A stretch of DNA of 64,000 bases. It comes from an uncultured Arenicella sp. (GTDB taxonomy: Bacteria; Pseudomonadota; Gammaproteobacteria; Arenicellales; Arenicellaceae). The translations under genes and the position numbers were made by a program. Under the pieces are notes generated by a model. It ran no database searches, was not told the DNA's origin, and worked only from the letters and a program-made list of their open reading frames with translations. The stretch is from the NCBI GenBank assembly GCA_938048185.1, contig CALIVT010000027.1:1-64000 (forward strand), in the 5' to 3' direction. Below are positions 8,489 through 18,615 of the stretch, piece by piece (the stretch's first letter is position 1; each line of letters starts with the position of its first letter).

Positions 8489-11125
8489 CTACTTCGCGAG
8501 CCAAGGCTCGTTTTGAACTCTTAACATGGCTTCCATGCGATTAGAGGCATTTAGTTTCCCCAAAATTGAAGAGACATGATTCTCGACGGTGCGTTGCGAA
8601 CGTGATAATGCTTCTGCGATATCTTGGTTCGTGGCGCCAGCGACCAGATGAGTGAGCACTTCTTGCTCTTTAGCCGTGAGGCCTGCCGGGTGTTGTCGCG
8701 TCTTTTTGTATGGCCCTCGTCGAGCACTCGGCAGCTTGGATTGTAAGCCAAATTTTTCAGCGCTATCTCTAATTTTGCCTATCGCCGCTTTTGCACCAAT
8801 AGATTCCAAGATACGGTATGCGCGAGGTAAGGCTTGCGCAGCGTCATGCGCACCAACTTGAGATAGACTCAGTGCCGAGTTGTATGGCATGCCCATCGAC
8901 ATCCAAACCTCTGCAGCTGCCACATAGTCGTTTGCTAGCTCTAACTTATACGGTTCAGGAAGTTCGAATTCATAGCTTGCACGCAGATCAAAACCGAAGC
9001 GATGAATCCATTCATTCATTTCGCCTGCTCGCCAGTGATCCATATTTTCCTTATCCAGTTCACTTAACCACTTCAACTGTGTATATGCAGCGTTGGCGTT
9101 GCCGTGCAGCCACGCGGCCTCAATCGCCCCAAAACGAGCGGGGATTATGTATTGCAATTCGTCCGTCGCGAATGAGTTTTCGAGAGACTGTGAAAGGTAT
9201 TTGCCATAGCTGGTACGGCCGAGCCGCAATTGTGAGCGCGCTAATACCGTCAATGCCGGAAGTTTCATTAGTAGCGTGAGTTGCTCGAGGCCTATTACAC
9301 CTTGCGATATAGTTTCCGCATCCTCTAATCGGCCTTGCTCCATTCTTAAGTTCGATTGAATACCCAATAAGTAGTAAGTCCATGAATCGAGATCATAGAA
9401 AGTATCAAAAGCGATACCCTCTGCGATCATTTTTTCACCGGCATCAATTTTTTTGTAGCGCACACAATAATCGGAGAAATTAGTATAAACCCGGGCAGCG
9501 TGCTCATGAAAGCCATGCTCTAGGGCAATTTCTAGGCTTTCCATAAGCAGTGCCTCGCCAGCCTCATTGCCTCTTAGAACCATAGCCGACCCAACATTGT
9601 TGAGGGCGTGTACACGAATTTCGGGGTTGGGGTATTCTTCTTCCAGCGCGAGTGCGCGAGTGCCCCAGTGCACCGCCTCGTCCATACGATCGTTAAGCAT
9701 ATCCAATTGCGATCTAAACGAATACGCCATCGCTCGCTCTTTTGACTTGGGTATGCTCTCGAGTATTCGGATGGCTTCGTTGGCAAAATGTTCGGCCTCA
9801 GACGCTTCACCGCGATACCAATGTAAGCGCGATAGCCAACGTAAGTTTTCACTGACTTTCTCTTTGCGGTCGAGCGCGCGCCAAAGCGTAATAGCATGAC
9901 GTCTGGCCTCGAGTACATCATCGTCTATTTTTAACGCTAAGCCGCTTTCGTAAGCCCAATCCTCATAAAGCTGGGCCGCAATTTCAGTTTCCGCTTCGTC
10001 GACAAATTTCAACGCGGTCGCTAAATACGCAGCGGCTTCACGGTGTGCTCCTAATTTGGCTGCGCGTGACGCTGCTGCTGGAGCATATTGGAGTACTCTT
10101 TTAGCATCCAGCGCGCCCGCCGAGTGATGTATCAAAAGTGCTAGGCCGTCGTTCTGATCGCATTTTTCAAGTGCGTTCAAAATTTCAATGTGCAATTTTT
10201 TCTGTCGATTTGCAGAAACTCCAGCCAAGGTGCCTAGCCTCGCCAACTCGTGACGAAAACGAAAACCACCATTGCTGTCAATAACCAAGAGCTTGCGCGC
10301 AACACATGCCATAGCATAGGTTTCTGCCTCGGGGCCGCGTAAATTTTCTATAAGTGCAATTGATACGCTGTTTGGTATCAGGCAAATGGTTTCTAGAAAT
10401 TTGCGCTCACCTTCAGCGAGGAGTGCTAGGCGAGAGTCAATTGCCTCCTTTACCGACGCTGGAATTGCGTCACCGGCTTTGCTGCCAATCGCCAAAAGTT
10501 CAGTTACGTAAAATGGGTTTCCTGCCGTAATCTCATGCAGTTTCTCTATATCTCGACCGCTGTTCTTCGCCAACTGCTTCACCCCGTCTTGGCTTAAAGG
10601 TGTAATCGGTATGCGATGTGTGTGGCCCGATGGCAAAATCTCCAGAACTTGCTTAAACGGGTGAGTATCACCTACCTCGTCGTCACGATAGCTGATAACG
10701 AGAAGGCAGTTTACAAACGCGATTCGCCGCGCTAAAAACCGGAATAGATCGAGCGTTGCGTAATCAGCCCAATGCGCATCTTCGAAAACTAAAATAATGG
10801 GTTGCTTGAGTTCTTCAAGCGCTCGATAGAACTGCCTAAAGATCGTAGACGGCGAGGCGCCATCTTCGAGCAATTTATACAGGTCTGTTGACAGATTAGC
10901 CGCAATGTCATGTACAGGCCCGAATGGACGTGGTGTAAAAAGTGGGTCTGAGCCGCTCCAAAAGAAAGCAAATTTTGGCTCGAAATCGCGGCGCACCTCT
11001 TCGAGTAAAGTGGTTTTTCCAATGCCTGACTCACCGCTTACTAGTGCAATCGCGCCGCCGCCGTTAGCCAGCTTGCCCGCTGCTTTAGCGAATTGAGTGA
11101 TCGCAGCTTCCCGCTCTATCAGCAT
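8489..11125 (-). CDS. LuxR family regulator with N-terminal AAA ATPase (LAL/MalT-like)
   Basis: Walker A GESGIGKTTLLEEV; C-terminal HTH LTAKEQEVLTHLVAGATNQDIAEALSRSQRTVENHVSSILGKL. Confidence 0.88.
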   Translation of the reverse strand: MLIEREAAITQFAKAAGKLANGGGAIALVSGESGIGKTTLLEEVRRDFEPKFAFFWSGSDPLFTPRPFGPVHDIAANLSTDLYKLLEDGASPSTIFRQFYRALEELKQPIILVFEDAHWADYATLDLFRFLARRIAFVNCLLVISYRDDEVGDTHPFKQVLEILPSGHTHRIPITPLSQDGVKQLAKNSGRDIEKLHEITAGNPFYVTELLAIGSKAGDAIPASVKEAIDSRLALLAEGERKFLETICLIPNSVSIALIENLRGPEAETYAMACVARKLLVIDSNGGFRFRHELARLGTLAGVSANRQKKLHIEILNALEKCDQNDGLALLIHHSAGALDAKRVLQYAPAAASRAAKLGAHREAAAYLATALKFVDEAETEIAAQLYEDWAYESGLALKIDDDVLEARRHAITLWRALDRKEKVSENLRWLSRLHWYRGEASEAEHFANEAIRILESIPKSKERAMAYSFRSQLDMLNDRMDEAVHWGTRALALEEEYPNPEIRVHALNNVGSAMVLRGNEAGEALLMESLEIALEHGFHEHAARVYTNFSDYCVRYKKIDAGEKMIAEGIAFDTFYDLDSWTYYLLGIQSNLRMEQGRLEDAETISQGVIGLEQLTLLMKLPALTVLARSQLRLGRTSYGKYLSQSLENSFATDELQYIIPARFGAIEAAWLHGNANAAYTQLKWLSELDKENMDHWRAGEMNEWIHRFGFDLRASYEFELPEPYKLELANDYVAAAEVWMSMGMPYNSALSLSQVGAHDAAQALPRAYRILESIGAKAAIGKIRDSAEKFGLQSKLPSARRGPYKKTRQHPAGLTAKEQEVLTHLVAGATNQDIAEALSRSQRTVENHVSSILGKLNASNRMEAMLRVQNEPWLAK

Positions 11126-11259
11126 ACTCTTACTCTCATTGGACGTTTAATTTACCGCTAGTTGTCAGAGTCTGTACAACTGTTTTAACTCATCAACGAC
11201 TAGCGAGTAAACTGTTTTTGCCAAAAACAGGTAAGCATTTACGAAATATGGGTAAGTCT

Positions 11260-11301
11260 ACTCAGGCGCGCTGACGGATCAAGCCAACGCGCCTGTTGAG
11301 T
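11260..11301 (-). terminator. Possible hairpin just 3' of the small lipoprotein gene
   Basis: ACTCA-GGCGCG ... CGCGCC-tgt-TGAGT arms with a 3-nt bulge; no strong U-tract. Confidence 0.35.
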
Positions 11302-11637
11302 CTAATTTTGCGCTTGCATGCACTTTACGCCCGCTGCGGCTGACGCTTGCGCAAACTCGTCGCTTATGGCTTTTCCAGCGAGCATGTCGGCTTCTATTTG
11401 TGACATTTCGTCTGCGCTAATCGTCGACTGAATTTCTTTTGTCACGCATTCACACATCTCCTTAGATGCGCCCGACTGAGTACATTGATCAACCGCTACT
11501 GCGGTCGCGTCGGCGGTATAACCGCTGCTAACAGCGCTAGAGGCATCGCCGTCTTTGGAACCGCTGTCGCCGCCGCAGGCAGTTAACGCCAAGGCCGCTA
11601 GAGATGTAATGAGAAGTGCTTTGGTGATTTTTATCAT
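11302..11637 (-). CDS. Small predicted lipoprotein
   Basis: Lipobox-type signal MIKITKALLITSLAALALTACGG. Confidence 0.65.
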   Translation of the reverse strand: MIKITKALLITSLAALALTACGGDSGSKDGDASSAVSSGYTADATAVAVDQCTQSGASKEMCECVTKEIQSTISADEMSQIEADMLAGKAISDEFAQASAAAGVKCMQAQN

Positions 11638-11801
11638 GTGAGTATTGTTGGTAGGTTGAAAGGTAGGGAGTCACTAATCATAATCTAGGCGTGGGGGAAA
11701 TTGAATAACTTTTACTTTCGGTAACAACTCTTTAGCGCATATCTTGGCGGTACTTGCTGTTTTTATTCGAGCCATAATTGAGGTCGAGCCAAAACAGTGC
11801 G

Positions 11802-13430
11802 TTAACGCTTGGTAAATAGCAGAGCCTTAATTAGCGCGATACTCATTAGGGCCATTACTAACGAAAACGGTAATGCACCAATGATCATCGCTGATCTAAG
11901 TGCGTCCATCCCGCCTGCCGCGAGCAGTGAACTGATCGCGGCAACAAAGATCAGGCCCCAAATAATAATGTGTTTGCCGTTTTTTCGACGTTGATCGCCT
12001 GCCGATGCGAGTGTCGTGATGATCAGAATCGCAGAATCTACCGACGTTACTAAATAGGTCAACAGCAGTATTACGATCAGCACGGACATCGCAATTGCCA
12101 AGTTTGGCGGCAAGATAAGGTTGATCGTTTGAAATAGTTGGGCTGATATATCGGCACTCACGATTGAACCGTTCGCGACACCTGTTAGCTCTAGGTCGAT
12201 GGCGGTACCGCCGACCAAGGTAAACCACGTGAGGCAAGTAAGCGCGGGGACAATAACGGCGCCCAATACGTATTCGCGGATCGATCGCCCACGTGATACT
12301 CGAGCTAGAAACAGTCCAACAAACGGTGCGAATGCGATCCACCAAGCCCAATAGAAAATAGTCCAATCACGTTGCCACTCAGCAAGTGCTTTTGATGTTT
12401 CAGTTCCTGTGTTGTGCCAAACGGTGAGTGACATCGATGGCAATGACACAATGTAATCCCAGATCGCATAGCCGAAGGATTGAATTGCAAAGCCGAGCGC
12501 ACCAAAGAAAACGAAGAACAGCAATAGAAAAAACGAGAGGCTCATATTGATATTTGAGAGCCATTTAATACCCTTGTTAACGCCAGACATCGCAGACACG
12601 GTAGAAGCCGCTAAGATGATGGTAAGTGCGCTAATTTGAGCCGCGAGAGAGGGCGTTCCTTCGGCATTCATTAACCAGCTCATGGGGCTGATATTGTAGA
12701 TGCCGGAGGCGAATTGAGAGACGCCATAACCAATTGTCACTCCGACCCCAATAATAGTTGCCAAAATAGCAGCGATATCGATAGCGTGACCGACTGGGCC
12801 GGATAAAGCGTTACCAAAGAGTGGTTGCAGCGGTGCTCTTATCGTTAGTGGTAAGCCGCGGTTATAGCTAAAGTAGGCCAGCGCGATGCCCACCAAGGCA
12901 TAGAAACCCCAAGGCGTCAGCGCGTAATGTAAGAAAGCCCATTTGTAAGCATTGCGAACATTTTCGGCTGTTTGACCTTCGGCCAGCCCCATAATGGTCT
13001 CCGGGTTTGCAGCGAAATGAAAAATTGGTTCCGCGGTTGAGTACGTCAACATGCCAATACCAATGCCAGCGCCAAACATCATTGAAAACCAAGAGAAACG
13101 AGAGAATGCTGGGGTGTCCCCTGGTGCGCCCAATAACCGTTTCCCTGATTTTGGAAGCAGGGCCAACACGATGACTAAGGTCATAATAAAGGCGCTTAGA
13201 TAGATGTACCAACCACCAAAGGTGTCGGTGGTCCAGGTTTGCAATGACAGCAGAATATCGCCCGCACGTTTTGGATCACTGGTCGTCCAAATTATAAGAG
13301 CGCTGATTAATAACTTTGGGACAATCGCGACGGTTTTGTTAAAGCCATCATAGAACCCGCCATTGGCTCTACTAATCTTCAGCGTGTCTACATGTGACTG
13401 ACTTGCGGGTGATGATTCAGGCATGGACAT
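11802..13430 (-). CDS. BCCT family betaine/carnitine/choline transporter
   Basis: 12-TM protein with BCCT signature WTIFYWAWWIAFAPFVGLFLARVSRGRSIREYVLG. Confidence 0.92.
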   Translation of the reverse strand: MSMPESSPASQSHVDTLKISRANGGFYDGFNKTVAIVPKLLISALIIWTTSDPKRAGDILLSLQTWTTDTFGGWYIYLSAFIMTLVIVLALLPKSGKRLLGAPGDTPAFSRFSWFSMMFGAGIGIGMLTYSTAEPIFHFAANPETIMGLAEGQTAENVRNAYKWAFLHYALTPWGFYALVGIALAYFSYNRGLPLTIRAPLQPLFGNALSGPVGHAIDIAAILATIIGVGVTIGYGVSQFASGIYNISPMSWLMNAEGTPSLAAQISALTIILAASTVSAMSGVNKGIKWLSNINMSLSFFLLLFFVFFGALGFAIQSFGYAIWDYIVSLPSMSLTVWHNTGTETSKALAEWQRDWTIFYWAWWIAFAPFVGLFLARVSRGRSIREYVLGAVIVPALTCLTWFTLVGGTAIDLELTGVANGSIVSADISAQLFQTINLILPPNLAIAMSVLIVILLLTYLVTSVDSAILIITTLASAGDQRRKNGKHIIIWGLIFVAAISSLLAAGGMDALRSAMIIGALPFSLVMALMSIALIKALLFTKR

Positions 13431-13448
13431 AAGCTCTCTTATTTATGT

Positions 13449-14288
13449 TTAGCGACCAGTGTCGCTAAATGGGGTCGCGCGAGCTACCGAACTTACAAGA
13501 ACTTGAACACGATCGCCGACGTTGATTCGCCCTAATTTATTGTAGAGCGCGTTTTGCCCAAAATATGTTTTTCTATCGCGACGACGATACTGCATGAGCG
13601 TTTGGTTGACCTGCATTTCCTTTTTAGCGGTTTCCGGGTTTACTGACGGCATGATGCAGCGCGAACAAGGTTTAACCAAAGAAAACTCAATATCGTTTAT
13701 CGAAATGATCTGCCATTGGTCCTCGGCGTAAGCATCACCACCGCTTACTACAATGTTTGGACGAAAGCGTTCCATGCCAATTTGATAACCAAGTTTGCGG
13801 TTAAAGTCATCGAGCGATTCTTGGGTGGTTATCAGTATCGGAAAGCCATCGGCATAGCCGACCAGTTCTCTGTTTTTTGCATAGTTAGCATCGACTACGC
13901 GACTAAAATTTTCTGGCATATAAATCAAGCGACACGTAAAGCCTAGATAGCTTCCTAAATAGTCAGCCGCCTCGTCACCACAATCATGGCCGCTTACCGC
14001 GCTACCCCAAACGTTTGATTGGTGCTGTTGATCGCCAGCCGCAGGTATATCAATCGATGCGGCATTGGGTTTCGTCAGTCGTAAGGTTTCCCCGAGCAAC
14101 TCAGTATGAATAAGGCAAAGCGTTGGATGTTGGCGTTGGGTGACAAATTTGCCATGTTGATTAATCAGCATCCAGCGGCGGTCTAAATGTGGGCCTCGGT
14201 CGCCCAACTGCATTGTGTCTAAGTGTATCCCTTGTGCTGATTTTAGCGGATAGACGGTTAGTTGGCTTACTTCTAATGGCATTTTCAA
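13449..14288 (-). CDS. MOSC domain protein (YcbX-like)
   Basis: N-terminal VSQLTVYPLKSAQGI...RGPHLDRRWMLIN and KPCSRCIMPSVNPET typical of MOSC_N/MOSC proteins. Confidence 0.85.
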   Translation of the reverse strand: MKMPLEVSQLTVYPLKSAQGIHLDTMQLGDRGPHLDRRWMLINQHGKFVTQRQHPTLCLIHTELLGETLRLTKPNAASIDIPAAGDQQHQSNVWGSAVSGHDCGDEAADYLGSYLGFTCRLIYMPENFSRVVDANYAKNRELVGYADGFPILITTQESLDDFNRKLGYQIGMERFRPNIVVSGGDAYAEDQWQIISINDIEFSLVKPCSRCIMPSVNPETAKKEMQVNQTLMQYRRRDRKTYFGQNALYNKLGRINVGDRVQVLVSSVARATPFSDTGR

Positions 14289-14346
14289 TTGTTTTATGGA
14301 TATAACTGTTTGATATTAATTAATAATTACAAGTATTGTCTTATTT

Positions 14347-14362
14347 TCTATAGGTCTATAGA
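14347..14362. promoter_or_regulatory. Candidate TetR operator TCTATAG-gt-CTATAGA
   Basis: 7-2-7 perfect inverted repeat between the divergent MOSC and TetR genes. Confidence 0.5.
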
Positions 14363-14380
14363 TTTATATTTGATTCCAAC

Positions 14381-14386
14381 TATAAT
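14381..14386 (+). promoter_or_regulatory. Consensus-like -10 hexamer TATAAT 8 bp before the TetR ATG
   Basis: tataatgcgaccccATG. Confidence 0.4.
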
Positions 14387-14394
14387 GCGACCCC

Positions 14395-15024
14395 ATGACC
14401 AACCCTAAGAATACCATTGAGTTCCCACAAGCGTCGCGAGCAAAACAGGGCTATGCGCGCAAGAAGCGCGTAGCGATAGAGTCTGCGGCAAAGGTGTTTG
14501 CAGCAAAAGGTTTTCACGGCGCGACGACACAAGATATCGCGCAGGCAATGGGTATTCAACAGGGCAGCTTGTACTACTACTTTAAGTCTAAAGAACAAGC
14601 TCTTCAGGAGGTATGCGAGTACGGTTTTGACGAGTATGTTGAGCGCATGAAAAAAATATGCGCCAAGGACCAGCCATTTGAAACAAAAATTCTGGCGATT
14701 ATCACGTCACACTTAACCAGCTACTCGCAGAAAGACAGTGCGATGAAAGTACATAACGAACAGCGTTTGTATTTGCCGGTAGAGAGAAGGGTGCATATTA
14801 AAGAGCTCGGTACGCGTTATCGTCAATTGCTTGAAACCACCTTGCACGGCGGTGTTGAAAGCGGCGCGGTACGCGACGATATCGACACGCACTTTGTGGC
14901 CTATTCAATTATTGGAATGTGCAATACCTGGGGTGCCAACTTAATTCGTGATGAGTCGTTAAACATATTTGAAACAATTGAACAGTGCTCTGACTTAATT
15001 CTCTACGGCACACTTAAGAAATAA
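14395..15024 (+). CDS. TetR/AcrR family transcriptional regulator
   Basis: [49 protein letters not shown]. Confidence 0.9.
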   Translation: MTNPKNTIEFPQASRAKQGYARKKRVAIESAAKVFAAKGFHGATTQDIAQAMGIQQGSLYYYFKSKEQALQEVCEYGFDEYVERMKKICAKDQPFETKILAIITSHLTSYSQKDSAMKVHNEQRLYLPVERRVHIKELGTRYRQLLETTLHGGVESGAVRDDIDTHFVAYSIIGMCNTWGANLIRDESLNIFETIEQCSDLILYGTLKK

Positions 15025-15031
15025 AATTACT

Positions 15032-15655
15032 ATGACACAAGACAAAGCAACCAATGTAACCTGGCATGACGGCGACGTTACCCGTGCAGATCGTTTTAAT
15101 CGCCTCGGTCAAAAGGGCGTTACCCTTTGGTTTACCGGGCTATCAGGCAGCGGCAAGAGCACTATCGCAGTAGCGGTAGAAAAGGCGCTGCACAAGTTAG
15201 GTAAGCTAAGTTATCGTTTAGATGGCGATAACATTCGTATGGGCATTAATAAAAACCTCGGTTTCTCAGCTCAAGACCGAACTGAAAATATTCGTCGTAT
15301 TGGTGAAATTTCTAAATTGTATTGTGACACTGGGATCATAACGTTAAGCAGCTTTATCAGCCCTTATCGCGCGGACCGGAAACAAGTACGCAACTTGCAT
15401 GAAGAAGGCGGCTATAACTTCATTGAGGTGCATGTAGATTGTGCGCTTGCCTGCGCTGAAGAACGTGACCCAAAAGGGCTTTATAAAAAGGCTCGAGCCG
15501 GTGAAATTAAGAATTTCACTGGGATAGATGATCCGTACGAAGCGCCAGAGCACGCAGAGATAACGTTACACACCGACGAAATGAGCTTGGAAGAAGAGGT
15601 TGAGATAATTCTTAACTACTTGCAGGAACACCGTTACTTAATCTTATACCGCTAG
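15032..15655 (+). CDS. cysC: Adenylylsulfate (APS) kinase
   Basis: P-loop [52 protein letters not shown]. Confidence 0.93.
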   Translation: MTQDKATNVTWHDGDVTRADRFNRLGQKGVTLWFTGLSGSGKSTIAVAVEKALHKLGKLSYRLDGDNIRMGINKNLGFSAQDRTENIRRIGEISKLYCDTGIITLSSFISPYRADRKQVRNLHEEGGYNFIEVHVDCALACAEERDPKGLYKKARAGEIKNFTGIDDPYEAPEHAEITLHTDEMSLEEEVEIILNYLQEHRYLILYR

Positions 15656-15676
15656 AATTTCAAGAGACTATATATC

Positions 15677-16858
15677 GTGATTAAACCCCATGGCGCTGAT
15701 GCGCTAACGCCTCTTTATGTGGCTGACGAAAATCAACGTAAGGCCCTAATTGCTGAAGCGAAAAGCTTGAATCAAGTTGTGGTAAGTTCTGCAACTGCGG
15801 CGAATGCGGTTATGTTAGGTGGTGGTTACTTCACCCCGCTTAATGGCACAATGACGAAAGCCGATGCCCTGTCCGTTGCTAGCAACATGACGACCGCCGA
15901 TGGCACTTTTTTCCCAGTGCCGGTGATGAACCTAACCGAGAACGCGAACGCTGAAATTGGCCAACGTATCGCGTTGCTCGATCCAAATGTTGCTGATAAC
16001 CCGGTTATTGCAATTCAAACCGTTACTGCAATTGATGTGTTCAGCGACCAAGAGTTATCGGATATCGCGCTGGCCGTTTTTGGCACAACAGACCCTGCTC
16101 ATCCGGGAGTGAACGCATTTCTGGCGCAAGGGAATACCGCCGTTGCCGGGCCGTTAGAAGTACTTAACTTCAGTTATTTTGAAACAGACTTTGCAGAGAC
16201 CTTTCGTACTGCGGTACAAATTCGTGAAGAAATAGCGGAGCTCGGTTGGGAAAAAATTGTCGCGTTTCAAACGCGTAACCCAATGCACCGAGCGCATGAG
16301 GAGCTCTGCAAAATGGCAATGTCGGCGACCGGTGCTCAGGGCTGTGTAATTCACATGCTCTTGGGTAAGCTAAAAGACGGTGACATTCCGGCCGATGTGC
16401 GAGATGCGTCGATTCGTGAAATGGTCGCAAACTATTTTCCCGCGAACAGCGTAATGGTAACCGGTTATGGCTTTGACATGCTCTATGCTGGTCCGCGCGA
16501 AGCAGTGTTACACGCGCTGTTTCGCCAGAATATGGGTGCGACCCATTTTATTATTGGCCGAGATCATGCTGGTGTCGGTGATTACTACGGTGCATTTGAT
16601 GCGCAGACTATTTTCGAAAAAGAGGTGCCTAAGGGCGCGTTAGAAATTGAAATTTTTAATGCCGACCACACGGCGTATTCAAAAAAGCTGAATAAAGTAG
16701 TAATGATGCGCGACGTGCCTGATCACCAGTTTGAAGACTTTGTTATTCTTTCCGGTACCAAGGTACGTGAGCTTTTAGGTAACGGCATTGCGCCGCCGCC
16801 CGAATTTTCCCGGCCTGAGGTAGCGAAAATTTTGATGAATTACTATCAAAATCAATAA
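15677..16858 (+). CDS. sat: Sulfate adenylyltransferase (ATP sulfurylase, homo-oligomeric type)
   Basis: QTRNPMHRAHEELCK, IIGRDHAGVGDYYGAFDAQTIF, ILSGTKVRELL; GTG start. Confidence 0.93.
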   Translation: MIKPHGADALTPLYVADENQRKALIAEAKSLNQVVVSSATAANAVMLGGGYFTPLNGTMTKADALSVASNMTTADGTFFPVPVMNLTENANAEIGQRIALLDPNVADNPVIAIQTVTAIDVFSDQELSDIALAVFGTTDPAHPGVNAFLAQGNTAVAGPLEVLNFSYFETDFAETFRTAVQIREEIAELGWEKIVAFQTRNPMHRAHEELCKMAMSATGAQGCVIHMLLGKLKDGDIPADVRDASIREMVANYFPANSVMVTGYGFDMLYAGPREAVLHALFRQNMGATHFIIGRDHAGVGDYYGAFDAQTIFEKEVPKGALEIEIFNADHTAYSKKLNKVVMMRDVPDHQFEDFVILSGTKVRELLGNGIAPPPEFSRPEVAKILMNYYQNQ

Positions 16859-16902
16859 ACGCTCAAGGCTTGTGAAAAATAATAGGTAATTCAGGTAAGT
16901 TT

Positions 16903-17865
16903 ATGCGATATGTCGATTGTTTTAACGGTGATGCTGATGGCATTTGTGCACTTACGCAATTGCGTTTAGCTCAGCCGGTTGAGTCCGAGCTTGTAACCGG
17001 CGTCAAACGAGATATCAATTTGTTAGACCGTGTTAATGCTAAAGCAGGTGATCGGATTACCGTGCTTGATATATCGCTTGATAAAAATCGTGCTGGTTTA
17101 GCAAGCGCGCTTGCTAATGATGCACACGTCTTTTATTGTGACCATCATTTTGCGGGCGATATTCCCGAGCACGATAACTTAACTGCGATTATCAATACCA
17201 CCTCTGACGTGTGTACCTCATTGTTGATCAACCAGTATCTAAACGGCGAGTTTTTAGAGTGGGCCGTGGTTGGTACATTTGGCGATAACTTGAGACGCAG
17301 TGCGGTACGTTTGGCGAAACCGCTTAGCCTTAGCGACCAGCAGCTAAACCAACTCGAGAACCTTGGTATTTACTTGAATTACAATGGGTACGGCGCGAGT
17401 CTTGACGACCTATATTTTCACCCAGAAGAGCTCTATAAACGCACCGTACAGCATGTAAACGCACTCGGGTTTATTCACGACGATGCAGACACGTTCGCTG
17501 TTTTGGAAAATGGTTACCATGAAGATATGCAAAAGGCGGCGTCAAGCGATACGGTTCATCAGACACCCAAGTCTGCGGTGTTCACGTTGCCGAATGAGTC
17601 TTGGGCGCGCCGAGTAAGCGGTGTGTTTGGCAATGATCTAGCGAATCAAGCACCGTCACGCGCCCACGCAGTGATGACTGAGCGGGCCGAGGGCGGGTAT
17701 GTGGTCAGCGTTAGGGCGCCGCTAGATGATAAGCGAGGTGCGGACGAAATTTGCCGTGAATTTGACACCGGCGGCGGTCGCGCGGCGGCCGCGGGCATTA
17801 ATAATTTAAGCGCCGAGCAGGTGGAGAAATTTATCACCGTATTTAGTGAGTTTTACCGTGATTGA
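16903..17865 (+). CDS. DHH/DHHA1-like phosphoesterase
   Basis: NGDADGICAL, VLDISLDKN, FYCDHH, and C-terminal TGGGRAAAAGI (variant of the DHHA1 GGGHxxAAG motif). Confidence 0.8.
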   Translation: MRYVDCFNGDADGICALTQLRLAQPVESELVTGVKRDINLLDRVNAKAGDRITVLDISLDKNRAGLASALANDAHVFYCDHHFAGDIPEHDNLTAIINTTSDVCTSLLINQYLNGEFLEWAVVGTFGDNLRRSAVRLAKPLSLSDQQLNQLENLGIYLNYNGYGASLDDLYFHPEELYKRTVQHVNALGFIHDDADTFAVLENGYHEDMQKAASSDTVHQTPKSAVFTLPNESWARRVSGVFGNDLANQAPSRAHAVMTERAEGGYVVSVRAPLDDKRGADEICREFDTGGGRAAAAGINNLSAEQVEKFITVFSEFYRD

Positions 17866-17919
17866 ATTAGCCAAAACTTCATTGCTATAAGCAGACTCAG
17901 TCAGTTTCTTCCGGCGCTG

Positions 17920-18321
17920 TTATTTATCTTCGCCACGGGCGCTATAAATTATCTTTCCTAGTAACACCCAAGCAGCGATCATTAACGTGCCTCCGATTGG
18001 GGTGATCGCACCTAGCCACGCTAAATTGGTCAGCGCCAAAGTATAGAGCGAGCCACTAAAAATCACGACGCCAGATGTCATTAGTCCGGTGAGCTGCGCG
18101 ACACTCCGTACGCTATTCATATTTTGTAGTAGAGCGGTAAAGGTCAATAATGCTAGACCGTGATAAAACTGATAGCGGTTAGCAAGTTCAAACACCTGCT
18201 CGCGCTGATGCGCGACTAAGATATCCTTCAGGGCATGTGAACCGAACGCACCAATAGCGACTGCTAGTAAGCAGAGAGCCGCGCCGCAAAGCGCGGTGTT
18301 TCGATGTCGTATGCTTGTCAT
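17920..18321 (-). CDS. DUF423 family membrane protein (YgdD-like)
   Basis: ALCLLAVAIGAFGSHALKD...FYHGLALL... IFSGSLYTLALT.. ITPIGGTLMIAAWVLL. Confidence 0.85.
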   Translation of the reverse strand: MTSIRHRNTALCGAALCLLAVAIGAFGSHALKDILVAHQREQVFELANRYQFYHGLALLTFTALLQNMNSVRSVAQLTGLMTSGVVIFSGSLYTLALTNLAWLGAITPIGGTLMIAAWVLLGKIIYSARGEDK

Positions 18322-18615
18322 TACTGTGTTCTAGTTTGGGCTTTAAATTGCGTATTCATTTTTTTAGTCTGGCGATGCTTGGTATCAAGGTTATAAGTTA
18401 CTCGTATAGATATTAACACCCTTATATAAGCGGTATTGCTAAACCCCCTCGAACACGATGCCTGCTCTAAAGTAAGGCTGGTATTAAGGATTTACTGCCT
18501 CGGAAAATACCGCTATGATAATTTGCTGATAATAATAAGAAAAACAATGTGTACACGGTTCATTTTTACTTGGGCGTTTCAAACACGAAGCACGGACAAC
18601 AGCGGGCGATGGTAG

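Noticed and set aside
8551-9921. Alternative-frame ORFs overlapping the LuxR/LAL gene (e.g. 8551-8751, 8818-9279, 9574-9921)
   Set aside because: No recognisable domain. They lie wholly within a well-supported coding frame.
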